Origin: Perkinsus olseni
Lineage: Eukaryota > Perkinsozoa > Perkinsida > Perkinsidae
NCBI GenBank assembly: GCA_013115135.1
Contig: JABANP010000072.1
Span: 106,055 to 170,054 of the forward strand
Direction: 5' to 3'
DNA: 64,000 bases
In this document: positions 33,621 to 43,907 of the stretch, piece by piece
How positions within the stretch are numbered: the first letter of the stretch is position 1
Layout of the letters: each line of letters starts with the position of its first letter
The notes under the pieces: generated by a model
Told to the model about the DNA's origin: nothing
The model's database searches: none
What the model saw: only the letters and a program-made list of their open reading frames with translations
Translations under genes and position numbers: made by a program

Positions 33621-33903
33621 GGCCTCTCAGGCACCATCCAATACCACCCACTGCCCCTAATCCGTGAGAAACATTCCTCGACGAGACCGGAATTCTGAGT
33701 CATTCACCCTGTTCCAATACGCTACAGGATGTCATATCCTATCAAGCCTACTGCCCGATGGCGAAGTATGCTAGATCCAAGGGTGGGGCCTGGCAGCCCT
33801 CATATCTCAGACTACAACTCCTCAACCGCCTTGCGAACGATATAGTTTCCGGCCCATCAGGGCCGTCCCGTATTTGATGTAGCTAACCGAGATCCAACCC
33901 CTC

Positions 33904-34418
33904 TCATCGGTGCCTCCCCGCAGTACCTTCCGTAGGGACTTGTGAAATATTGATTTTCCCGCCCTCGTGTAGCGACGTGAAGAGCCCCAGGAGCTCATCT
34001 GAGAAGCATAGCCATTCCCGATCTAGCACTGTCAAACGCCAGTCGGCCAAGTCGCGCACAAAAGGGCAGTTCCTGCTTGAAGGCCTACCTGATGATCTCG
34101 GATCGTGCAATATACAGTCCCGTATCAAAGACACCGCTCTGTCCTCGTCATAGTAGGCTCTCTCGCTGCTGCACGATCTCGATGATACAGATGGTGACCG
34201 GGAGTCGCGCTTGTGATGATGCCGCCGATGTTTCTTCCGAGACTTCTCCTTCTTAACGTCTCCTGTAAGGATACCATCACCGAATGAAGACTCCGAACTC
34301 GGACTCTCGTCTTACTTCGGGCCTCGTCTCGGTCACGCCTGCGATGCTTGTGGTCATGCTTCCTCCGTCGAGAACGATCATCTTCACTCCCTTCGCTGCC
34401 CGAGTTGCGATGACCCAT
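33904..34418 (-). CDS. RS-domain protein, N-terminal exons
   Basis: ATG at 34418 begins MGHRNSGSEGSEDDRSRRRK and a long Arg/His/Asp-rich stretch (HDHKHRRRDRDEAR). A 50-60-base intron (donor A|GTAAGA) joins to DVKKEKSRKKHRRHHHKRDS and RSPSVSSRSCSSERAYYDED, then RAVSLIRDCILHDPRSSG, DLADWRLTVLDREWLCFSDE, LLGLFTSLHEGGKINISQV and a stop at 33904. RS and RD repeats are typical of splicing and other nuclear RNA proteins; that role is inferred from composition alone. Splicing could skip the stop and continue into the 32.4-33.6 kb exons. Confidence 0.55.
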
Positions 34419-34430
34419 CAGTGAGATCAC

Positions 34431-34892
34431 AACGAGATCTATACACCAGTCAGAGTTACCGAAAACCCTTTCGCTAGGTTCGGCTACCTATCATTCAACT
34501 CAACAACCGATGTAATTGAATTACTTCATAGAGGCGTCGAGGACGGCGCACCACCGCGGCGGTGACTGAGCTGACAGTGTCAGAAAATCTCATTGCGTTA
34601 TAATGATGATAATAGGCTTGTCTATCTTAACTATGCGGGATTTTTACGAGCAGAAGTTGAGTATGCAGATGATACCAAAAAAACCCGGACTGACAGCAAC
34701 TCCGGGCGGGTTAAAACAAATATTCATCGATCTTACTTGCTGTTCTCTTACACCCATCGACGTTGATACAAAGAAAAAATACCGAGTCTTCGACAACCAC
34801 AAAATACTACGACTGGCATGAAAAAATAACGATCCACGAAATGCCCAGGATGAACGCATCTTCAACATGACAGCACTGCGGCTACTGCCGGT
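34431..34892. other. Intergenic stretch between two minus-strand genes
   Basis: Should hold the RS-gene promoter and the CCCH gene 3' end. 34600-34860 is AT-rich compared with its surroundings and has a 72-codon plus-strand frame I do not trust. Confidence 0.45.
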
Positions 34893-35755
34893 TCAATAAG
34901 CGTCTTTCTTCAGCCGTGACCCCACGAGCGGAATATTGGGAATGCTCGAGTCGAGCTCACAATCCAGGAGGAGGCCGAGAGACGTGAAAATATCTACCAT
35001 GGCAACATAGCCCAACTGGTCTTCCACGACACTCGCAGCAACCGACTCGAAAAGGGCCTTGTTTATGAAGTCAGTAGCATGACTGGCATTGGGAGTGGTG
35101 ACATCCGAGCTGCTGAAGCTCTGAGGGGTCGAGGGAGGCGGCGGCAGAAGCAACCTGGGCTCTTCGTTGCATGCCGGTCTAAGCCTCGAATCAGGCGGGT
35201 CGATACGAAGACCACTGCTGTTGTCAGCAGGCCTGGATGACGTCGAATGAAGGGACTTCTTGACACCTTTCGGAGGACCACCGTGGTAGAGAGAGAGGAC
35301 GTAGTCGTTATTGGGGTCTACACGATTCGAGGCAGTGAGGCGAACACCGGAGAGAACCTCTTCTTCGCTGTGAGCATTGCGACAACCATCGCCCAAGTTG
35401 CAGCCATGAGAGGTGCTTAGATACTTGCACAGCCTCTTGATGACGGGCAGGGGGGACTTCTCGAGCTCGTCCTCATCGTGAGCAAACGGGCATGCACCGC
35501 GACCACGGCAGTATCCAGCCTTAGAAGGGCACAGATAAGACTTGGGACGGGCCAGTTGGTAGGGCGAATGAGCGAAGGGGCACCTGTCACCATCAAGACA
35601 CCCTTGACCACCAGTGACATTATAGACACAGAATCGAGAACGATACCTGGGGGAGAGGACAGCGCGAGGAGCAGGGGAAATCAGTGGCCAAAAACGACCT
35701 ACCTATGAAGAGGGTGGCTTTTAAGAGGACTCCCGAGCTGAGGGGAGCTAAGCAT
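34893..35755 (-). CDS. CCCH zinc-finger protein, three fingers
   Basis: Two exons, 35755-35703 and 35646-34893, with a 56-base intron (AG|GTAGGT ... CCCCCAG|G), give an uninterrupted 268-residue protein. After a short leader (MLSSPQLGSPLKSHPLHR) come three C3H fingers in tandem: C-x10-C-x5-C-x3-H ending CPFAH, C-x6-C-x5-C-x3-H (CRGRGACPFAH), and C-x8-C-x5-C-x3-H (CNLGDGCRNAH), about residues 23-102. The rest is low-complexity (LLLPPPPSTPQSFSSSD) with a final helical part (FINKALFESVAASVV, YVAMVDIFTSLGLLLDCELD). Such fingers usually bind single-stranded RNA and act in mRNA turnover or translation control. Start and splice are well supported by the intact frame. Confidence 0.85.
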
Positions 35756-36682
35756 CCCGGTCGGGGTGGAAGGAGCCGTGCTGACTGAGGAGAAAGGGAG
35801 AAGAGTCTAGATGGTACATTAGAGAGGACAAAGACAATTGTCGCACTGAGCTCCATTCAATTGGTCGATCAGCATTCGCCTTTCGACCGTGGATTGGGCA
35901 AGCACACTCTGTACGAACACTATGTGATCGGGATAGTTTCAAACTCCGCTCACAAGGTATAGTGGGACACATAGAGGCATTTCCACGCGTACGCCCCAAC
36001 AGAAGTGTCTATCTCCAGAAAGGTCGCCTAAATTTTGGTATAGTCGAGAGCAGTGCATTCTATCTCAAGCCAGCCGTTGTTTATCTCCGTAACCCTTTCA
36101 TGCAAGGTTGATAGGAAGGCAAGGCGCAGCTGAAGGCTGCGTGGTGCCAGACTATCGACCGGTCAAAACCCACAGATATCAGGACGCTCGGGGACAGTCT
36201 CCCCGAACCTTGCGCGGGGGAGCACAATCGTGGCAACTCGCGCGCCCAGTGCTTATTACTACGAAACGCTCGGGCTGGTGATACAAGCTATCGTTAGTGG
36301 CGCCTTCTCACCAACGATTGCTTGCCGCTCAATTTTTCCCCATCCCGCACCCGCCCGGGATACTTCTCTTCGCATGTCCTCGTTTCGCTCGAAGACGCTC
36401 CCAGAAACTGCCAAACTATGACCAGTACCGCCCGTCAGCAGCAGGGAGCTGTGACCGTCGAGTACTCGAAGCCGCCGCCGCTTAGTATGTGTCACGTGCA
36501 GACCATGCGGCACGCAAGCAAAACGGCCTGAGCGGCTCTGACTGTACTCGGCAGTCCGCTGGCAGAGAGGTGAACCATTCCTTCTGGGGGCCACAGTGTG
36601 GACCACAGAAGCCACCAGCTCGAATCGTCAGGGTGGGTGTCCGGCCTAGTCAGCGGCCAGCGTAACGGGTGCGCGGACAAAA
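35756..36682. other. 0.9-kb interval, no clear gene
   Basis: Divergent spacer between the CCCH gene (minus) and the coiled-coil pair (plus), so it should contain two promoters. Short open frames on both strands are unconvincing. Confidence 0.4.
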
Positions 36683-39214
36683 TTGAGGAATCTCAAGGAT
36701 AAGCAAGGCCGCAAGAGCACTAATTTTGGAGTCGAAAATAGCGGTTCAGCGAGAATCCAGTTTTCGTGTTCCTTCACTGAGGAGTACGACCACCCACAGT
36801 ACTTCGTAACAGAACTCAATGGCGCTCGCTGTGAAGTCCGCACCAGGGGCTGCGGCAGCTGGCCTTGACAACAACACCTCCGGCAACCTGTTGTGGATGG
36901 TAGGTGTCAAATGCACTTCGACTCAAATCAATCACTCAACCGAACGAGGGACGCGGTAATAGAATAAGTATCGTAGCGTCGATTGTGTCTGACTACTTTC
37001 ACCTCACGCAACCGTCTGCTCAACATTGTGAACCCCTTGAAGACAAAACCGGCCATGATCACCCTAGACTCTACAGTAGCGAGTCAATACACGAACCAGT
37101 CCTGCTCAGGCGACTAAAGAGCTGTTCAGACGAGGTGAATTTATTTGTGCTGTGTTCGACACGGGAAAGACCTACGCGGGAGAAATGACGGCCGCTTCCC
37201 GGAACAATGAAGATGGTCGGGGTAAGTATACTGAGACCCTACAGTGCCCGATCGCCGGTATCCTGTGTCGTGGCTGGGACCTGGCCGCAGTGCCACTATT
37301 GATTTACATTGATATCTCTTTTGTCTTCTGTCCGGTTGAAGGGCTCTGTCCAACCGCTAGGGAAGCTAAATTTGAGTATTATAACCACCACCCTTGAACT
37401 ACTGATAAACTTGAAGCTCTGTCCACCACTCAATTCGACGGCAGCGATAGCCGAAAAATCATGATTGCGGACCTGGTATTCGTGGTAGAGGCGTACTTGA
37501 ATGTGACTTCTACTGTTGTTTCACTGTCAAGGTTCCACGGACGACGCCCTTGGTCGAGAGTTGGGCAAGATACGGTTCTCCTTGTTTTCCGTTGATACGA
37601 GCGACGTGTACAGCCTAGACTACTCCTATGGAGAGTTCGACCAGCTCTTCCGATTCAATGCTGAGTTGATGAACCCGAACAAGAAGAGCGAAAGGTGTCC
37701 TCTTCACCCACCAGTCGCGCGAAGATCCCTGTGGCCACGGTAGGTTCTACTGGGTCCTGAGGCGACTGGACCTAGTGCCCGACGGGAGTGGAGGGCTACG
37801 ACTAGCCCTGCAATCAGCAGAGACAAGCGAACGACCTCGACTTGTCGTATCCAGCGAGAACAAGGTGCGCAGCTCCATCGTCTGGGGGAAGCCGATAACG
37901 TTCAAATGTCAGCATGATATACCCATAGGGAAGCTGAACTACCTTGGAAGGGCGAAGCTCAGAGAATCCATGGTGGAATTGGACAAAAAAAGAACGGCGT
38001 TGATCGACCAGAAGGACCAAGAAAGAAGGCTGAAATTTTTGGCTAGAGTAGGGCGATGGCGATTGCCGGTACATCTAGCTATGACTAGTGTAGATCGCTG
38101 AGGAGCGGAGGGCCGCTGAGGAGGCTGCACGAGTCCGAGAGAGGAAGGTTAGGGAAGAACGAGATGAGAAGAGGGCCCAGCAACTACGGTAACGCATGAC
38201 TCCCATTCCGTTGAAGAGGCGCCGTTGGTAGGGAGCGGCATGAAGCGATCCAGCGCGAAGAGCAGCGGAAAGAGGAGGAGGAGACGAGGAGTGCTAACAT
38301 AGCTGTGTTGAAGGCACAGAGAGAAGCCAAAGAGAAGAACATTATAAGTGTAGCCTTCACCGAGGTCTCTTATCGGACGATAACCAATGGGGCTAGGAGT
38401 TCCCCGTTCTTCGGGTGTGTGCCCGGCCTTTCCTCGGGAACGCTCAGCCTTGTTCATTTCTTAACAACTTTTCCTAGGGCTCACTGCTGAACTTATTGTG
38501 AGAGCCGTGAGAGTAGAGGTAGCCTCACTTGGTGTAGTTATCCTGGTGGGAAAAGTAGAGGCAATAACCAGACTGGAGTCGCTTGTCGTAGCGGCAGCCC
38601 ACTCGTCAGGCCGTTTTCGAGAGGCAACGGAGAGCCGCTGAACAGAAAAAGGAAAAAGAAAAGGAAATTAAACGACGGACTGAGGAGAGAATAGAGAGAG
38701 AACGAGAAGAGAGGCAGCAGTACGAGGAGCACATGCGGCTTATCGAGAGCCGGCGGCAGACGGTAGGTGTGAACTTGGGGGTGTAGGAGCGACCATGGGG
38801 AGAGACTCCCAGACTTGATCGTGCTCAGCGGACCGTTTGTTTTCATTTGGAGTTCCCTTCGAGGGTAGCCGTGTGAGTCTTGGTAAGTGCGAAGAAGGCG
38901 ACCGGTAGAATTTCGAGAGAATTTCTTCGACCCTGTTGGTCTTGCTGCAAGGAGGCAGGAGCCTGGATCCCATGAATCCCATGAACGTCTTATCATTCGC
39001 AGGCTTAGTTGCACGCCATCAGAGTCGTCTGAATTCCCTGCAACCCTCTAAACGTCAGGCATGGCGGCAACGAGAACAGCGGTTGAAGGATCGTGCGGCA
39101 GCTCAGAACATGGAACGCCAACGCGCCCTGGATAATAAAGTCATCAGAAACAAACTCTTGCATGAGCGGAAAATCGAGGCAGTGGTGGGCTTGAACGAAG
39201 CGAGGAAGAAGTAG
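36683..39214 (+). CDS. Lys/Glu-rich coiled-coil protein, tandem copy A
   Basis: Plus-strand exons: FTEEYDHPQYFVTELNGARC (about 36770), EFICAVFDTGKTYAGEMTAA (about 37137-37200), ELGKIRFSLFSVDTSDVYSL with DYSYGEFDQLFRFNAEL (about 37555-37670), VLRRLDLVPDGSGGLRLALQ (about 37755-37815), LNYLGRAKLRESMVELDKKR with ALIDQKDQERRLKFLARV (about 37930-38050), EQKKEKEKEIKRRTEERIER with EREERQQYEEHMRLIESRR (about 38640-38760) and NVLSFAGLVARHQSRLNSL with KVIRNKLLHERKIEAVVGLN, stopping at 39214. The first half is globular with an F-D-x-x-F block; the second half is a long charged helix. Family unknown. The start is uncertain. Confidence 0.6.
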
Positions 39215-39707
39215 CCATCCTGTAGCGACGCCCTGCTGGTCACACTGAGGCTCCTCCTCAGAGTTTACGAAGACTATGTGAACGAAAAGAAGCTGCTGTG
39301 AGAAAGGTGGCTCTCATGCTGCGTCATGTTGCTCGAGCTCAGGTTGGGAGACAAGGAAGGAGCCGAGGGTGATGTCGAAGTGGCTGCATCCTAATCCTCG
39401 TCATGTCTTCCGCGTGTTGCCAAAGTCGCGTCTCTTGTTGTCAATGAACAGTCGACCTTGATGTTGCTATGCCCTCGCGGAGTTCAGAATAATGTTGATC
39501 CTGGACGAGGATTGCTGAGAGGCGCCACGCGCGAGCTCCCACTGAGTGCAACCCATAGAGAGTCTCTTGCGTGAAGTTTGGGAGTAGTCAAAGCCCTGTC
39601 AAATCCTGTGTACTCTGACACCAGCCCTTGATAACTACTGGGGTGCTACCTCTCCTCCTCCCTGAATCGAGCTCGGTGTGCGAGGTATTGATAACGGTTG
39701 TGTCACC

Positions 39708-41601
39708 ATGTCCCCCTCCTCATCACCATCCGACAGCGGACTGTCCAGTGAATCCTCGGCGGCTCAGACGGACGCGTTTGGATGGCCCGTATGGCAGGTG
39801 AAGAACGACCGTACTAGAGACCGACTCATTGTGTGCACAACACCGGAATATTGCCGTATGGGATCCAATCTGCTGCTGTTCAATACCCTCCATTTCCTGT
39901 CGACCAAAGATAAAATCAGGGTATAAACTTGACCACAGCAGCACTTGTTCTCCGTCTTGTAGAGCCTTTTAGAACCATGCATTGCCGAGGGTCCGGCCGC
40001 TTTATAGCTGTCCTCTTCGCCTCAGGGAACTCGGTCGTTCAAGGAGCACGGCAAGTGCTCAGTAGTCGTGTACGATACCGGACGAACCGAGGCTGGTGAA
40101 GTGATACCGCTTGGAGATGACGGTAGGAAGGAACAGCCATTTCGGTTAAGACTCTTAACTTAAGAGCGAAGATTCCGACCTCTTCAGGTGCGGCCTCCGA
40201 TCTGCAGAAGTTCCGAGTCGGTCTCACAGTGAAAGGAACAAACAAAAAGGCCTGGCTGGAGTTACCCTACGACGACTTCGACCAGCTCTTTACAGATGAG
40301 GACGAGTTGGCAGGGGAAGCGACCGACTCGAAGGGAAGGTACCGCCTGTTCCCGAGCTAGGTTGGACGTAGGCATCATGGTGCTAGGTTCGACTGGCTGG
40401 TGCGGAGGCTCTCCCTGACCGTGGACGCGGTCGACGACCTGGTTCTGACCATCAGTAACGAGCCCTCTCCGTCGGTGGAGACTTGTTCAGATGATGATAG
40501 CGGTGACGGAGAAGATGTACTTCCTCGCTCAAGTGTCCTCCCTCCACGGACTGTATGCTTCAGTCCAAAGTGGAACAAAAGGAAAGCAAAAGCCGACTCA
40601 GAATTGAACAACTAGAGAAGCAAGCGAGGCGGACCAAGTTAGAGGCGAAACGGCGAGCTAAGATCGCAGAAATCGAGAAGTACTTCACCAACTCAGCGGT
40701 GACGAGTAGCGGCATGTCTGGCAGGATTCGGTGTGAGAGGGAAGCGGAGGCTGCGGCAAAGGTCAGAGCCGAAGCTGCTCGCTATACTGAGGAAACTCAA
40801 CGGCGAATGATCGAGCTGAAGAGGGAACGGGTGGGTTGGTTCCAATAGCGAGCACGGCTTGCCACGGTCGTGTTTCTGTAGGATATCAGAGTGGCCGCAG
40901 CGAAGGAAGAGGAAATTCGTAGGAAATTCGAGGCGATGAAGTTGGATAAGATTCGCCAAGACAACATCAAGCGTCGTGAAATCCGCTCAGTGATGGACCT
41001 GATGTGACCCTGATTACGCAAAGCGTTGAGTTCCGTTCTAGTACAGTTGTCATCCCTCTGGGCATTAACAAGAGATGCTTGTTCTCGGGAGCCACCCCTT
41101 CAGCTCTGATGCCCAACACCCGTTATTGGTCGACCCACTACGAGACACGGAAAAGGAGCGCCCATGCCTTAGCGAGCACGACAGCGATCCGTCGAGCAGC
41201 TTTAACTTCGCAATTGCACGCAACACGACTCTATCCACTGATGAAGTTATTGTCATTCCGCGAATACGTTATAGAGCATCGAAGCAGAGCGGAAGCACTC
41301 CGAATTGGATCGCTTCATCGCTCGGTAGAATCCCAACTGCTCCGTGAAAGAGCGATCAAAGAGATGAGCGGGAGAATCCTTCCCGACTAGCAGAATGATT
41401 AGGGGCAAGCCGATGAACGGCAAGTCTTGGGCTTCAACCGTACTACGGTCTGCTTCCACCCGACACCAGAGAGCTTTCGGCAGAGGAACGAGAGAGAAAA
41501 AAGTGCGGCGGCAGAACATCACTAGATGCAGTCTAGGTGAACTGGTTCAGAATAAAGTCGTTAAGAAAAAAGGGGGCGTCGTGAGATCCCCTCGTCGCTA
41601 G
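39708..41601 (+). CDS. Lys/Glu-rich coiled-coil protein, tandem copy B
   Basis: Paralogue of copy A, same strand and block order. ATG near 39708 (MSPSSSPSDSGLSSESSAAQ), FGWPVWQVKNDRTRDRLIVC, HGKCSVVVYDTGRTEAGEVI (parallel to CAVFDTGKTYAGEM in A), VGLTVKGTNKKAWLELPYDD with FDQLFTDEDELAGEA (parallel to the F-D-Q-L-F block), FDWLVRRLSLTVDAVDDLVL, LRIEQLEKQARRTKLEAKRR with AKIAEIEKYFTNSAVTSS, AAAKEEEIRRKFEAMKLDK, FREYVIEHRSRAEALRIGSL and a basic tail. Blocks are separated by short introns not all resolved. No enzyme motif; the globular half plus charged helix suggests a scaffold or cytoskeletal role, which is inference. Confidence 0.6.
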
Positions 41602-41624
41602 TCTTGTTGTAACCACGGCTGAGG

Positions 41625-41855
41625 GTGTTTGCTTCGCTCTGTCGGGAGGAATCGTCGCTTTGGAGGGGGCCCGAGGAGGAAACCCTCGAAGGATTTGATC
41701 AGAGTTGGTTTGAGTTTGTTACATTCCTGCCAGCAAGCACCGACTTCGAGTTTGACCAGTTAACTCCCCGGGAACTCAACAATCTGGTCATCGCTGCGAT
41801 CACATCATACAACAAGGCGATGAAATTATCATTAACATCCGGCATTTGGTATTGA
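41625..41855 (+). CDS. Acidic open frame, possible exon
   Basis: Plus-strand block LEGFDQSWFEFVTFLPAST, DFEFDQLTPRELNNLVIAAI, TSYNKAMKLSLTSGIW. Its D-F-E-F-D-Q-L stretch echoes the F-D-Q-L-F block of the two paralogues upstream, so it may be the start of a third, truncated copy or the last exon of copy B. Low certainty. Confidence 0.35.
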   Translation: MFASLCREESSLWRGPEEETLEGFDQSWFEFVTFLPASTDFEFDQLTPRELNNLVIAAITSYNKAMKLSLTSGIWY

Positions 41856-41955
41856 AAGAACAGCAAGACTTGCCAAGACATCCTGATCATTGAGGAAAGG
41901 AAGAAGAACGGTGAGCCTCGAGGAGAGTTCCCAGCATAGACACTCACCTATCTGA

Positions 41956-43090
41956 TCACGAAGACTTCATCTTTTTCCTGCTTCCTGTCCTTCCAACTTC
42001 GTCGTCGCGCCCTCGTGACCGCTTTACTCCTTGGTTCAAGCTCCCGGCTTCATCGAGTTCATATTCCCTGTAGATTTCATCAAAACTTTGTGCAGGAGGC
42101 GCGTCTTTCAAGGGAATAACCAAGTCTGGATTGGAGAGGGTCATGTATTGTCTGCCAAGTCTCAGCTGTGCAACTGCCCTTCTCTTCCGCATCTCACAAA
42201 AGGTGATGGACTCCAGGTCGAAATTCTTGATGCCGAAAGCAAGCCCAGCTTCATTGAGAGAAGCGCTAACCTGCGCTCGATCCGTGGCATTGGTGAGCTC
42301 TGCGAACACGAAGCAACCGTCGTCGGGCTGTCCCTTCGGGACGAGGAGCATCTCGGGCAGAGCGAGCACGTCGTAAGCCGGCGGGCCTCCCCAAGAGAAA
42401 GTACTCGAATTCAAAGATATGAGGTGGTATTCTCCTAGAAAGGGCAGCCAAGGAGAGCTCACCGTACGATTCGGACTCAGAGCTAGTGCGACCAGAGGAC
42501 ACACGGAGGTTCACCAGTTCGAGGCCCTTGATCAGGATGCTGTTGACGTAGACCCGCGATGAGGGAATCCTAGCATTGTTGGTCAACGGAGCTTTGCGGC
42601 GCTCCTCAACCGTCGAGGAACGAGCGAGAATGGAACCTCTGTGCCCAACCTGTCTTGGAGGAGGACGTTTATCGTCAGCAATCATTGAGAGAGGAGTCCG
42701 TGGCTCGAGCACAACTGTTGGGAGGCCGGGTGACAGCGGCTCCACCTTCACCGAAGTTTGTTGATCACGCGCCCCGCTCTCAACTCTTCTCTCCATCAGC
42801 ACCGGATACTGTAGGAGCTTACGACTACCCATTTTGCTCTTCCGAAGGAATAAATACCATTTTCCCGAAACTCTACACATAGTCAGCTGGTCCCCGTAGC
42901 GGGCTTGTTCCAGGGGTGTACCAATCGTGAAGCCTTCATAGACCTCCTTCAGTTTCTTCTTAACCGCATTTCCTATACCAAGAGGGCGGTAACACTTCTC
43001 GAACCTCGTGAATGGACTACCGCCTATTTCAGCGGCATAGTGGCGAGCATAAGCCACAGGTTCCCATCGTATCCATGCTCCGAGACTCAT
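41956..43090 (-). CDS. Lineage-specific protein with basic, NLS-like C-terminus (member 1)
   Basis: Minus-strand frame from ATG 43090 (MSLGAWIRWEPVAYARHYAA) through KKLKEVYEGFTIGTPLEQAR, IPSSRVYVNSILIKGLELVN and SYGELSLAALSRRIPPHIFE. A T too many in the run 42398-42400 then shifts it; removing one gives SWGGPPAYDVLALPEMLLVP, DDGCFVFAELTNATDRAQVS, ASLNEAGLAFGIKNFDLESI and the tail GVKRSRGRDDEVGRTGSRKK to stop 41956. The GCFVFAEL...AFGIKNFDLESI part aligns with the gene at 51877-52915. Unlike that gene, no signal peptide is visible, so a 5' exon may be missing. Function unknown. Confidence 0.6.
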
Positions 43091-43178
43091 GCAAGTACTG
43101 GCCACAACTCCCTGGTTGCTCTGGTGTTCTACCACTGAATGTCATGGCGCCGTACGGCGTTCTACTCGGCGAGCCTCG

Positions 43179-43746
43179 ATGCTCGATCGTCATTTCGACG
43201 CCTTCGAGGTTTCAATTCGGTCTGTTGCGTTCACCCAAGCCCTCGTAGTGTCCCGGTTCGATATCTGGTGAGTTCTTGCTTCTTCGATGAACGGCCCTCA
43301 ACTACTAGCCTCGAGAGGTACTTCAACATGAGGATTGCCGAGAAGAAACGCTCGACCACTGACTATCATTGGAGGGAAACCACGTAAACTGATTTGCCGA
43401 TGGTTCAAGAGAATAGGGACTGACAGGCTCTGGCCCTCTAGCGAGGATCTACTCCCCTCAACTTGACGAGTACGCGCTGTCGAGGACTGAAACTAGTCGT
43501 GGAAGAGAAATTTCTCATCTTCAACGAGGGAAGGAATTCCCTCAACCGGCTCGAAAAGTTTCGGTCGCCCGATAATAACATCCGAGCATTCCAGAGGAGT
43601 GCAAGAGGGCGAATGCGGTTCTGGAGGGCCGGGCCGTGGCTGCTCTTGACGATCTCTTCATGGATTTCCTTCACGATAACGCTTTCACGCATAGCAGGAG
43701 TTCCTCTGCAGCACTCAGGCCCCTGGGCGAAGTGCGATCGACGTAG
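43179..43746 (+). CDS. Small protein with three to four exons, unknown function
   Basis: From ATG 43179: MLDRHFDAFEVSIRSVAFTQ, ALVVSRFDI, donor CTG|GTGAGT, a 41-base intron with branch-like CTCAACT, then LERYFNMRIAEKKRSTTDY. A further intron (GTAAAC ... AG) joins to TTIYSPQLDEYALSRTETSR, GREISHLQRGKEFPQPARK; then a last exon, ECKRANAVLEGRAVAALDDL with FMDFLHDNAFTHSRSSSAAL, ends at 43746. The phase into the last exon was not fully resolved. Basic, Tyr/Arg-rich, no membrane segment. Divergent from the gene at 41.9-43.1 kb. Confidence 0.5.
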
Positions 43747-43907
43747 CTGAGCGTACTGGTGATATGTGTATTCTGTGTAGACTCTCGCTCGGGCTCTCCG
43801 AAAGATCCCTCCACACGTAGTGTGATAGCGCGGAGTCATTTAACTCTTCAACAAAACACAACCGCCATTACGGACAAACTAAAGCTATATAACAGAAGGG
43901 CAGCAGT

